A stretch of DNA of 6,319 bases, taken from Chromatiales bacterium. GTDB taxonomy: Bacteria > Pseudomonadota > Gammaproteobacteria > Chromatiales > Chromatiaceae. The DNA lies in the NCBI GenBank assembly GCA_022360595.1, contig JAKSCN010000528.1, positions 1 through 6,319 of the forward strand, written 5' to 3'. The position numbers and the translations under genes were made by a program. Shown here in pieces: positions 1 to 6,319 of the stretch; the first letter of the stretch is position 1, and each line of letters begins with the position of its first letter. The notes under the pieces were generated by a model. That model was not told where the DNA came from. It saw nothing but the letters and a program-made list of their open reading frames with translations, and did no database searches.

Positions 1-1527
1 AACTGCGTCACCGCTATTGCGGCAGCTTACTGGGCACACTCACCGGTGGTTATTGTGACACCAGAAACCGGCACGATGGGCCAGGGCCTCGGTGGTTTCC
101 AGGAAGCCAATCAACTGCCGATGTTTCAGGAGTTCACCAAGTACCAAGGGCATGTCAACAATCCCAATCGCATGGCTGAGTACACCGGACGCTGTTTTGA
201 CCGCGCCATGTCGGAAATGGGGCCGACCCAACTGAACATTCCACGTGACTACTTTTATGGTGAGCTTGATATTGAGATTCCACAACCGAGTCGCCTGGAT
301 CGTGGCCCGGGTGGTAGTAAAAGCTTGAATGAAGCCGCGGAGCTTTTGGCTAAAGCCAAATTCCCGGTGATCATCTCCGGCGGTGGCGTGGTCATGGGTG
401 ATGCGGTGGAAGAGTGCAAGGCGTTGGCTGAGCGCTTGGGTGCACCAGTGGTCAATAGCTATCTGCATAATGACTCATTTCCGGCGAGTCATCCGCTGTG
501 GTGTGGTCCCCTCGGTTATCAAGGCTCTAAAGCGGCAATGAAGCTTATGAGCCAGGCCGATGTGGTCGTAGCCCTGGGTTCACGTTTAGGACCGTTTGGC
601 ACGTTGCCTCAGCACGGCATGGACTACTGGCCAAAAGACGCCAAAATTATTCAGATCGATGCCGATCACAAAATGCTGGGTCTGGTGAAGAAGATCTCTG
701 TTGGTATCTGTGGTGATGCGGGCGCTGCCGCGGTTGCATTGCCGGAACGCCTGGAGGCTCGCACTCTGGCGTGTGACGCCACTAAGGGTGAGCGTGCTGA
801 AAAGATCCAGGCAGAGAAAGATGCCTGGGAAAAAGAGTTGGATGAGTGGACTCATGAAAATGATCCATACAGCCTCGATATGATTGCCGAGCAGGCGGGC
901 GAAGAGGGCAATTACCTGCATCCACGCCAAGTCCTGCGCGAGTTGGAAAAGGCGATGCCTGAAGATGTGATGGTCTCTACTGATATCGGCAACATCAACT
1001 CGGTGGCCAACAGCTATCTGCGCTTCGATAAGCCTCGCAGCTTCTTCGCCGCAATGAGCTGGGGTAACTGTGGTTATGCTTTCCCGACCATCATTGGCGC
1101 CAAAGTGGCGGCGCCGCACCGTCCGGCAATCTCTTACGCGGGTGATGGAGCCTGGGGCATGAGCATGATGGAGACCATGACCTGTGTCCGTCATAACATT
1201 CCTGTTACGGCTGTGGTGTTCCACAATCGTCAATGGGGCGCTGAGAAGAAGAACCAGGTCGACTTTTACAACCGTCGCTTTGTGGCGGGTGAACTGGACA
1301 ACCAGAGCTTCGCGGGTATCGCCAAGGCGATGGGTGCAGAGGGTATTGTGGTTGACCAACTGGAGGATGTTGGTCCAGCGCTGCAGCGGGCTGTCGATAT
1401 GCAGATGAATGAAGGTAAGACCTGCATTGTCGAAATTATGTGTACCCGTGAGTTGGGCGACCCCTTCCGCCGTGACGCGCTCTCCAAACCGGTTCGTCAT
1501 CTGGAGAAGTATAAAGACTACGTCTAG
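1..1527 (+). CDS. xsc: Sulfoacetaldehyde acetyltransferase (5' end missing)
   Basis: Xsc is a cytoplasmic ThDP- and Mg2+-dependent enzyme that converts sulfoacetaldehyde and phosphate to sulfite and acetyl phosphate, the desulfonation step for taurine, isethionate and related C2 sulfonates. The frame is open from base 1 (NCVTAIAAAYWAHSP), so the gene starts upstream; the GTG at 46 is internal. The 508 codons seen compare with about 590-600 in the family, so roughly 85-90 N-terminal residues are missing, including the start of the pyrimidine-binding domain. Fragment residues about 1-95 finish that domain (PETGTMGQGLGGFQEANQLP, NIPRDYFYGE), about 110-245 form the central domain (ISGGGVVMGD, ALGSRLGPFGTLPQ), and about 295-500 form the diphosphate-binding domain. 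The ThDP/Mg motif runs from GDG at 381-383 to N409 (FHNRQWGAEKKNQVDF). Xsc-specific blocks distinguish it from acetolactate synthase and other relatives. A 79-base gap separates it from ackA, which uses its product. Confidence 0.95.
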   Translation, partial: NCVTAIAAAYWAHSPVVIVTPETGTMGQGLGGFQEANQLPMFQEFTKYQGHVNNPNRMAEYTGRCFDRAMSEMGPTQLNIPRDYFYGELDIEIPQPSRLDRGPGGSKSLNEAAELLAKAKFPVIISGGGVVMGDAVEECKALAERLGAPVVNSYLHNDSFPASHPLWCGPLGYQGSKAAMKLMSQADVVVALGSRLGPFGTLPQHGMDYWPKDAKIIQIDADHKMLGLVKKISVGICGDAGAAAVALPERLEARTLACDATKGERAEKIQAEKDAWEKELDEWTHENDPYSLDMIAEQAGEEGNYLHPRQVLRELEKAMPEDVMVSTDIGNINSVANSYLRFDKPRSFFAAMSWGNCGYAFPTIIGAKVAAPHRPAISYAGDGAWGMSMMETMTCVRHNIPVTAVVFHNRQWGAEKKNQVDFYNRRFVAGELDNQSFAGIAKAMGAEGIVVDQLEDVGPALQRAVDMQMNEGKTCIVEIMCTRELGDPFRRDALSKPVRHLEKYKDYV

Positions 1528-1554
1528 TTAACTTATACCGCGTTTAGCAACTTT

Positions 1555-1577
1555 GAGGCGCCGTTTATCGGCGCCTT
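1555..1577 (+). terminator. Intergenic GC-rich hairpin after xsc
   Basis: An 8-bp perfect stem (AGGCGCCG at 1556-1563 pairing with CGGCGCCT at 1569-1576) encloses a 5-base loop, with a possible extra G-T pair at the base. It lies 28 bases after the xsc stop codon and about 33 bases before ackA. The sequence after it is TTAATTCATTA, A/T-rich but not a clean T-run. It could be a weak or partial intrinsic terminator, or a hairpin that protects the 3' end of the xsc message and lowers ackA expression relative to xsc. No clear sigma-70 promoter was seen between it and ackA, which favours partial read-through. Confidence 0.55.
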
Positions 1578-1609
1578 AATTCATTATCAGTTAATCAGAA
1601 GGTAACGTG

Positions 1610-2818
1610 ATGAAGGATGGCATTTTGACCCTCAATGCGGGTTCATCAAGTCTTAAATTTGCACTCTTCTGTATAGATATTCATGAGCGCGAACCGTCAC
1701 TACTTATTAAAGGACAGATAGCGGGAATCGGTACTGCTGTTCGAATAAAGCTATGGCGTGCGGATGGCGAGCCAGTAGAGGGCGGGGGTGACGTTGGGCG
1801 CCAAGCCATCACTACGCATCAAAATGCTTTGAGCTGGGTATTGGATTGGCTTCAAACCCAGGTGGCAGATGTGAAACTTGTGGGCGTGGGGCACCGCGTT
1901 GTGCATGGTGGCAGTGATCAACGATTTCCCGCGTTGGTCACACCATCATTGATGGAGGAGCTTGAGGCGCTCTGTACCCTTGCTCCACACCATCAGCCTC
2001 ACAACCTTGCCGCTATTCGTGCGGTGATGGTAAAGGATAAAACACTGCCCCAGGTTGCCTGCTTTGATACAGCGTTCCATGCAGCGCAGCCTCCACTGGC
2101 TCGCCGCCTGCCTCTGCCCAGGCGCTATCAGCAGCAAGGTATACAACGGTACGGTTTTCATGGGCTCTCCTACGAATATATCGTGGATGCCCTGCCGAAA
2201 TACAGTGGCGATGAGTTGCCCGAGCGTTTGATTGTGGCGCACCTCGGCAATGGCGCCAGCCTGTGCGGAGTAAAAAATGGTGTAAGCACGATTACGACCA
2301 TGGGCTTTTCCACCTTGGATGGCGTCATGATGGGCACACGCTCAGGTGCTGTCGATCCCGGCGTGCTCCTCCATTTGATGCGCGAAGAGAACATGACGGA
2401 AGCGCAACTGAGTGATCTCGTTTACAACCAATGCGGTCTGCTCGGTGTCTCGGGGATCAGCTCGGACATGCAGGAGTTGCTTAATAGTGAGGATGCCAAT
2501 GCCCGGGAGGCGATAGAGCTGTTTTGTTACAGTATCGTCCAGTCAATGGGTGCTCTGATGGCTGTCTTGGGAGGGGTGGACGCACTGGTGTTTACCGGAG
2601 GTATAGGCGAACACGCACCACTGATTCGCTCGACCCTATGTCGGAAATTGGGGTGGCTGGGACTACGCCTCGATGAAGCAACCAATAGCCACAATGGTCC
2701 CCTCATTTCAACATCTGGTAGTGCGATAGAGGCCTGGGTAATACCTACGGATGAAGAGCTGGTTATCGCACGACACACCAACCACGTGTTGCAGCAGAGC
2801 GCGCAATACGCCGTTTAA
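1610..2818 (+). CDS. ackA: Acetate kinase
   Basis: AckA reversibly converts acetyl phosphate and ADP to acetate and ATP in the cytoplasm; next to xsc it most likely cashes in the acetyl phosphate made by desulfonation. It has 402 residues from ATG 1610, matching the usual ~400. Acetokinase-family motifs appear in order: N-terminal ILTLNAGSSSLKF with N9; GHRVVHGG with R96; FDTAFH with D153; RYGFHGLS with H184; AHLGNGASL with H211; GTRSGAVDPG with R244; SGISSDM; FTGGIGEHAP; and TDEELVIA with E382/E383. These match the catalytic Arg, Asp, His, His, Arg and Glu positions known from the Methanosarcina enzyme, so it should be active. A GTG at 1607 directly precedes the ATG, but AAGG at 1599-1602 is 7 bases from the ATG and only 4 from the GTG, so the ATG is preferred. 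The stop is 10 bases before the cobS-like start, so the two are probably co-transcribed. Butyrate and propionate kinases are close relatives, but length and context favour acetate. Confidence 0.94.
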   Translation: MKDGILTLNAGSSSLKFALFCIDIHEREPSLLIKGQIAGIGTAVRIKLWRADGEPVEGGGDVGRQAITTHQNALSWVLDWLQTQVADVKLVGVGHRVVHGGSDQRFPALVTPSLMEELEALCTLAPHHQPHNLAAIRAVMVKDKTLPQVACFDTAFHAAQPPLARRLPLPRRYQQQGIQRYGFHGLSYEYIVDALPKYSGDELPERLIVAHLGNGASLCGVKNGVSTITTMGFSTLDGVMMGTRSGAVDPGVLLHLMREENMTEAQLSDLVYNQCGLLGVSGISSDMQELLNSEDANAREAIELFCYSIVQSMGALMAVLGGVDALVFTGGIGEHAPLIRSTLCRKLGWLGLRLDEATNSHNGPLISTSGSAIEAWVIPTDEELVIARHTNHVLQQSAQYAV

Positions 2819-2828
2819 CGGTAATGAC

Positions 2829-3818
2829 ATGTCCATGAGCGATCTTAAACAGATCATACCTGATCGAAATCTATCGGTTAAAAGCACCTTTGGCATCGAT
2901 TCCCCGCTGCATGTGCCCGCCTTCAGTCAGCGCGATGATCACGTGCCGGAGATTGATAAAGCCTATCGTTTCAACCCCGATGTAACCCTGGCCATTTTAG
3001 CCGGCTTTACCAATGATCGCAGGGTGATGATCCAGGGCCTGCACGGTACTGGTAAGTCGACCCATATCGAACAGGTTGCAGCGCGTTTGAACTGGCCCTG
3101 CGTACGGGTTAATTTGGATGGCCATATCAGTCGCCTTGATCTGGTCGGCAAAGACACAATAGTAATTCGTGATAACAAGCAGGTCACCGAGTTCCAGGAG
3201 GGTATAGTGCCGTGGGCGCTGCAGCGGCCGGTGGCGTTAATCTTCGATGAGTATGATGCCGGCCGACCCGACGTCATGTTTGTAATTCAACGTATCATGG
3301 AGCGGGACGGTAAGTTTACCCTGCTGGACCAGAACAGGGTGATTCGCCCCCATAAATATTTCCGTCTGTTCGCGACGTCAAATACGGTGGGCCTGGGTAA
3401 CTTGAACGGACTCTACCATGGTACGCAGATTTTGAATCATGCGCAGATCGATCGTTGGAATATCGTGGCAACGCTGAACTATCTGCCCAGGGAGGAAGAG
3501 GTTGCCATCGTTCAAAGCAGAGTGCCTGAATATGCCGGCGGTGAAGGCGAAGAGTTGGTCAAAGCGATGGTCGAAGTGGCCAACTTAACCCGCAAGGGTT
3601 TTTCCACGGGCGATCTGTCGACACTGATGTCACCACGCACCGTGATCTCATGGGCGGAGAATACCGCGATATTTCGAGATCCGGCTGTTGCGTTCCGACT
3701 CTCGTTTCTGAATAAGTGCGATGAAGCTGAATATGCCATTGTTGCCGAGTACTTCCAGCGCTGTTTCGATGCGGAATTAAATATCACCCAGTTGCAGCAG
3801 GACAGTGATATTCAGTGA
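2829..3818 (+). CDS. cobS: CobS-like AAA+ ATPase (cobaltochelatase subunit family)
   Basis: This is an AAA+ ATPase of the MoxR/CobS group. In the aerobic cobalamin pathway, CobS forms a ring with CobT and drives cobalt insertion by CobN. From ATG 2829 it has 329 residues, close to the ~330 of characterised CobS. Visible parts are: the CobS-type N-terminus (FGIDSPLHVPAFS), Walker A GLHGTGKST at 70-78 with K76, the CobS block HIEQVAARLNWPCVRVNLD, Walker B ALIFDEYD with D140 and E141, sensor-1 FATSNTVG with N185, a probable arginine finger DRW with R209, and the C-terminal helical region (MSPRTVISWAEN, FLNKCDE). Several blocks are near-identical to alphaproteobacterial CobS as I recall it. The same frame is open upstream to 2751 inside ackA, but family alignment rejects that extension. 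Only a weak GGTA (2820-2823) precedes the start, and ATG 2835 is an alternative. The 3' end overlaps the cobT-like gene. The family call is firm; its role as a cobaltochelatase here is uncertain because no cobN or cobalamin gene is seen. Confidence 0.9.
   Translation: MSMSDLKQIIPDRNLSVKSTFGIDSPLHVPAFSQRDDHVPEIDKAYRFNPDVTLAILAGFTNDRRVMIQGLHGTGKSTHIEQVAARLNWPCVRVNLDGHISRLDLVGKDTIVIRDNKQVTEFQEGIVPWALQRPVALIFDEYDAGRPDVMFVIQRIMERDGKFTLLDQNRVIRPHKYFRLFATSNTVGLGNLNGLYHGTQILNHAQIDRWNIVATLNYLPREEEVAIVQSRVPEYAGGEGEELVKAMVEVANLTRKGFSTGDLSTLMSPRTVISWAENTAIFRDPAVAFRLSFLNKCDEAEYAIVAEYFQRCFDAELNITQLQQDSDIQ
3815..3818 (+). other. GTGA stop-start overlap coupling cobS to cobT
   Basis: The GTG start of the cobT-like gene (3815-3817) overlaps the TGA stop of the cobS-like gene (3816-3818). 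Such four-base overlaps usually reflect translational coupling by termination-reinitiation, which would keep two subunits of a complex in balance. No strong independent Shine-Dalgarno sequence precedes the GTG, apart from a loose AGCAGGA at 3796-3802. Confidence 0.8.
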
Positions 3819-5527
3819 AACCTGAGCGTCAACAACAGCGGGTAGAGGAGCTTTGCGGTGCAACGATTCGGGCGCTGACGGGAGAGGCCGATCTCCGCTA
3901 TCGTGGTCGACGGCTGCATAAGGGGATGAAGCCTGTTGCAATATGCGCCCCCCATCTGAAGACTGACCCTGAAAAAGATGACTTCCTATCCTATCGGGGA
4001 GCTGCCGATGGTATTGCACTTCGTCTGCGCCTAAGCGATATGGAATTGCACCAACGTTTAATGCCCGATCACCCTGTTCAGCGTTTTATTTTTGAACTAC
4101 TGGAACAGCTTAGAGTGGAGGCGCTGGCGCCCAAGCGGTTTCCGGGAATACGGCGCAATCTTCACTATCGCTTCACTAGTTGGTTGCGAGCACTTCACCA
4201 TGCCGATATGACCAGCAGCGATGTGGGCATTCTGGTCTATACCGTTGCCCAGATGGCCTGGGCCAGACTCAACGGTTGCTCTGTACTTGAAGAGACGGAG
4301 GCGCTCATAGAGGCCACACGCTTTACCATGGCGCCTGTCATTGGGGATAGCTTGATGGGGCTGCGCCGTGAACGTGACAACCAACAGGCTTTTGCTCGGC
4401 ATGCACTTAAGATTGCAGAGACTGTCGCGGAGATGATCCAGTGCCAACAGGATTACCGCACTGAAAACGGCCTTGAGGTTGAAGAGGCGGATAACGACTC
4501 AGGTTTGGCGCTGTTGATTGCCATGGAAAGTGACAGTGATATGCACGCTATCACTGCAGCGGCGACTGGCGAGAGCCGGGCGTTAGCTGAGTCGGGTATG
4601 GCCTATAAGGTATTTACCACTCGGTATGACAAAGAGGTGGAAGCAGCCTCTTTAGTGCGCAAAATGTATCTTAATGAATTGCGACAACGATTGGATAAAT
4701 GTGTCAGAGGGCAGGGTATCAACATCCCCCGCTTGGCGCGTAGGCTTTTTGCACTGCTCTCGACGCCTAAACGGGATGACTGGCTGTTTGGTGAAGAGGA
4801 GGGGTATATCGATGCCCGGCGATTGAGTCAGCTTGTCGCGTCGCCAGCGGAACGCCGGCTGTTTCGTCAGGAGCAGTATAAGCCCCGGGCAAATACGCTC
4901 TTCACCGTTCTTATTGACTGCTCAGGCTCGATGAAAGAGCACATCGAATCAGTGGCTGTCCTGGTGGATGTGCTCGGTTCGGCGCTGGAGCAGGCGGGAG
5001 TTAATACTGAAGTTTTAGGGTATACGACAGGCGCCTGGAACGGTGGAAAGTGTCAGCTTGAGTGGCTGTCGCATGGCAGGCCGAAACACCCGGGACGGCT
5101 GAATGAACTTTGCCACATGGTTTATAAAAACGCCGATACCTCTTGGCGCCGCTCACGACTCAATATTGCCGCGTTACTTAAAGCGGATCTGTTCAGGGAA
5201 GGTATTGATGGTGAAGCTGTTGAGTGGGCTTGTCATCGGATGATAGGGCGCAGTGAAGGGCGCCGAATACTGTTGGTTATCTCAGATGGCTGTCCCATGG
5301 ATACTGCAACCAACCTGGCAAATGATACCTTCTATCTGGATAACCACTTGCAGCAAGTTGTTGCAAGGTCAGAGCAGAGGGATGAGGTAGAGATCTATGC
5401 ATTGGGTGTAGGTTTGGACCTTAGTCCATACTACTCACATTGTCTGGCATTGGATCTGTCGCAAACGCTTAGCAATCAAGTTTTTGATGAGATAGTGCAA
5501 CTATTGGCTGGCCGGCATCACCGATAG
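3815..5527 (+). CDS. cobT: CobT-like protein with C-terminal vWA domain
   Basis: This is the partner of the CobS-like ATPase. In cobaltochelatase, CobT stacks on the CobS ring and its C-terminal vWA domain is thought to contact CobN. The protein has 570 residues from the overlapping GTG. The N-terminal part carries CobT landmarks: RALTG near 19-23, EQLRVEA at 97-103 and DNQQAF at 188-193. A short acidic linker at about 213-229 follows, much shorter than the long Asp/Glu-rich linker of characterised CobT. The vWA domain occupies roughly 360-565: MIDAS motif DCSGS with D368, S370 and S372; GYTTGAW with T404/T405; the CobT signatures HPGRLNEL, IDGEAVEWA and RSEGRRILLVISDG with D491. The metal-binding residues look intact. 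No signal peptide or membrane segment is seen, so it should be cytoplasmic. The C-terminal third is plainly CobT-like, while the N-terminal half is more diverged than the neighbouring CobS, which fits a changed target. It ends 44 bases before thiS. Confidence 0.88.
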   Translation: MKPERQQQRVEELCGATIRALTGEADLRYRGRRLHKGMKPVAICAPHLKTDPEKDDFLSYRGAADGIALRLRLSDMELHQRLMPDHPVQRFIFELLEQLRVEALAPKRFPGIRRNLHYRFTSWLRALHHADMTSSDVGILVYTVAQMAWARLNGCSVLEETEALIEATRFTMAPVIGDSLMGLRRERDNQQAFARHALKIAETVAEMIQCQQDYRTENGLEVEEADNDSGLALLIAMESDSDMHAITAAATGESRALAESGMAYKVFTTRYDKEVEAASLVRKMYLNELRQRLDKCVRGQGINIPRLARRLFALLSTPKRDDWLFGEEEGYIDARRLSQLVASPAERRLFRQEQYKPRANTLFTVLIDCSGSMKEHIESVAVLVDVLGSALEQAGVNTEVLGYTTGAWNGGKCQLEWLSHGRPKHPGRLNELCHMVYKNADTSWRRSRLNIAALLKADLFREGIDGEAVEWACHRMIGRSEGRRILLVISDGCPMDTATNLANDTFYLDNHLQQVVARSEQRDEVEIYALGVGLDLSPYYSHCLALDLSQTLSNQVFDEIVQLLAGRHHR

Positions 5528-5558
5528 ATTTAAAGCGTTGCTTTTCGTCTTATAAGTG

Positions 5559-5568
5559 AGGAGAGAGG
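5559..5568 (+). promoter_or_regulatory. Strong ribosome binding site of thiS
   Basis: The purine run GAGGAGAGAGG ends three bases before the thiS ATG at 5572. AGGAG at 5559-5563 sits 8 bases from the start, near-ideal spacing. It is much stronger than the sites before the cobS-like and cobT-like genes, suggesting thiS is translated independently and at a higher level. It also fixes the thiS start at 5572 rather than the internal ATG at 5584. Confidence 0.75.
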
Positions 5569-5571
5569 ATT

Positions 5572-5778
5572 ATGATCAGCATTATGCTCAATGATGAAAC
5601 CATTTCACTTAAACAGGGTGCAACGGTTGATCTGCTGCTGGAGCAAGTCGCTCAGACCCGTGGGGACCGTTTGGCGGTTGCTGTTAACAATACAGTTATT
5701 TCACGCTCTGATTGGCCCAAGCATCAGCTCTATGATCATGACCAGGTGTTGATCATTGCTCCCATTCAGGGAGGGTGA
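5572..5778 (+). CDS. thiS: Sulfur carrier protein ThiS
   Basis: ThiS is a small ubiquitin-fold protein whose C-terminal glycine is adenylated by ThiF and turned into a thiocarboxylate; it then donates sulfur to ThiG for the thiazole ring of thiamine. The protein has 68 residues against about 66 for the family and ends in the obligatory Gly-Gly (GG at 67-68, IAPIQGG). Other family features are the opening beta-strand with LND, the VDLLLEQ helix, the LAVAVNNTVISRSDW stretch and DHDQVLIIAPIQGG, which line up with E. coli ThiS (LFND, VHELLEQ, ALAINQQIVPREQW, DGDQILLFQVIAGG). The small size, the Gly-Gly end and thiG directly downstream distinguish it from MoaD. No thiF, thiC or thiE lies in the window. 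The spacing to thiG is 51 bases with no terminator, so the two probably share a transcript. Confidence 0.93.
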   Translation: MISIMLNDETISLKQGATVDLLLEQVAQTRGDRLAVAVNNTVISRSDWPKHQLYDHDQVLIIAPIQGG

Positions 5779-5829
5779 CTGATTTGCGGTGTTGTATCGC
5801 TACATGCTTGAACTACAGGAACTTATACG

Positions 5830-6319
5830 ATGCTACAGACAGAACCATTACGCATAGGCAACCGTGAGTATCGCTCGCGCCTGTTTCTAGGCACGGGCAA
5901 GTTCGGATCATACGACTTAATGGAGGAAGCTGTTGAAACATCCGATACTGAACTGGTGACGGTTGCGCTCAGGCGGGTGCGTCTGCATGAAAAAGAGGAT
6001 GATGTTATTGATCATCTGCAAATTCCCGGAGTCAATCTGTTGCCCAACACCTCCGGCGTTCGAAGCGCCAAGGAGGCGGTTCTGGCCGCACAGCTTGCCC
6101 GCGAAGCCCTGCAGACCAACTGGCTGAAACTGGAGATCCATCCTGATCCCCGCTACCTCCTGCCCGATCCCATCGAAACAGTACTGGCGACAGAAGCGTT
6201 GGCCAAAGAGGGCTTTATCGTGATGGCCTATACCGGCGCAGATCCTGTGTTGTGCAAGCGGCTGGAAGAGGCGGGTGCTGCGGCAGTTATGCCTTTAGGT
6301 GCACCGATTGGGAGTAACC
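5830..6319 (+). CDS. thiG: Thiazole synthase ThiG (3' end missing)
   Basis: ThiG condenses 1-deoxy-D-xylulose 5-phosphate, dehydroglycine and sulfur from ThiS thiocarboxylate into the thiazole phosphate of thiamine, in the cytoplasm. The frame opens at ATG 5830, with AGGA at 5817-5820 nine bases upstream, and is still open at the window edge: 163 codons of an expected ~255, about the first two thirds of the TIM barrel. Visible motifs are FLGTGKFGSYDLM near the N-terminus, VTVALRRV, LLPNTSG, NWLKLEIHPD with K100 as the likely Schiff-base lysine, LLPDPIET, GADPVLCKRLEEAG and AAVMPLGAPIGSN at the edge. The closest match I recognise is the enterobacterial ThiG that works with the radical-SAM tyrosine lyase ThiH, rather than the ThiO-associated version of Bacillus and pseudomonads. 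Nothing looks frameshifted in the visible part. Confidence 0.95.
   Translation, partial: MLQTEPLRIGNREYRSRLFLGTGKFGSYDLMEEAVETSDTELVTVALRRVRLHEKEDDVIDHLQIPGVNLLPNTSGVRSAKEAVLAAQLAREALQTNWLKLEIHPDPRYLLPDPIETVLATEALAKEGFIVMAYTGADPVLCKRLEEAGAAAVMPLGAPIGSN

Noticed and set aside
46..48. GTG at 46 as the start of xsc
   Set aside because: The frame is open and shows Xsc-like sequence (NCVTAIAAAYWAHS) from base 1, and the family needs about 85-90 more residues upstream.
586..1500. Long open frame on the minus strand opposite xsc
   Set aside because: It is antisense to a strongly conserved xsc and its translation shows no recognisable domain; it is a shadow of codon bias.
1..1527. Acetolactate synthase or another ThDP-family enzyme instead of Xsc
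   Set aside because: Blocks such as GTMGQGLGGFQEANQLPMFQ and QWGAEKKNQVDFYN are characteristic of Xsc, and the ackA neighbour fits its acetyl phosphate product.
2751..2828. N-terminal extension of the CobS-like protein into ackA
   Set aside because: The extension lies wholly or largely in ackA coding sequence, has no CobS resemblance, and starting at 2829 gives the normal family length.
2829..5527. Magnesium chelatase (ChlI/ChlD or BchI/BchD) instead of CobS/CobT
   Set aside because: The ATPase has CobS-specific blocks (HIEQVAARLNWPCVRVNLD, DEYDAGRPDVMFVIQR), and the vWA protein lacks an AAA+ domain of its own, unlike ChlD, while carrying CobT signatures.
5532..5545. AAAGC-GTT-GCTTTT hairpin after cobT as a terminator
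   Set aside because: The stem has only five pairs, three of them A-T, with a three-base loop and a broken T-run, so it is too weak to call.
5538..5556. TTGCTT and TATAAG upstream of thiS as a sigma-70 promoter
   Set aside because: The two hexamers are only 7 bases apart rather than about 17, so they cannot act together as -35 and -10 elements.

Overview
The window reads as a compact, single-strand chromosomal segment from a gammaproteobacterium, probably marine or sulfur-cycling. The strongest taxonomic clue is the ThiG fragment, which matches the E. coli-type thiazole synthase almost motif for motif (NWLKLEIHPD, LLPDPIET, GADPVLCKRLEE, AVMPLGAPIGSN). The sulfonate-degradation gene xsc and a CobS/CobT pair are not typical of enterobacteria, so a free-living or symbiotic marine lineage is more likely. 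The genus cannot be named from this sequence. All six genes point right. No rRNA, tRNA, mobile element or CRISPR array was seen.

Layout: (1) 1-1527, xsc, sulfoacetaldehyde acetyltransferase, with its 5' end cut off by the window edge. (2) A 79-base gap containing a GC-rich hairpin. (3) 1610-2818, ackA, acetate kinase. (4) 2829-3818, a CobS-like AAA+ ATPase. (5) 3815-5527, a CobT-like protein with a C-terminal von Willebrand A (vWA) domain, overlapping cobS by four bases. (6) 5572-5778, thiS, the sulfur-carrier protein of thiazole synthesis. (7) 5830 to the right edge, thiG, thiazole synthase, cut off at 163 codons.

How the genes fit together: Xsc is a thiamine-diphosphate (ThDP) enzyme that turns sulfoacetaldehyde (from taurine, isethionate or related C2 sulfonates) plus phosphate into sulfite and acetyl phosphate. 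AckA can convert that acetyl phosphate to acetate and ATP, a substrate-level energy yield; no phosphotransacetylase gene lies in the window. ThiS and ThiG make the thiazole half of ThDP, the cofactor Xsc needs. Between the two sets sits the CobS/CobT pair. In the aerobic cobalamin pathway these subunits work with CobN to insert cobalt, but no CobN or other cobalamin gene is present here. They could be a displaced cobaltochelatase module, or a MoxR-type AAA+/vWA remodelling pair serving a neighbouring enzyme such as Xsc. The latter is a hypothesis from gene order only, and is the most interesting question in the window.
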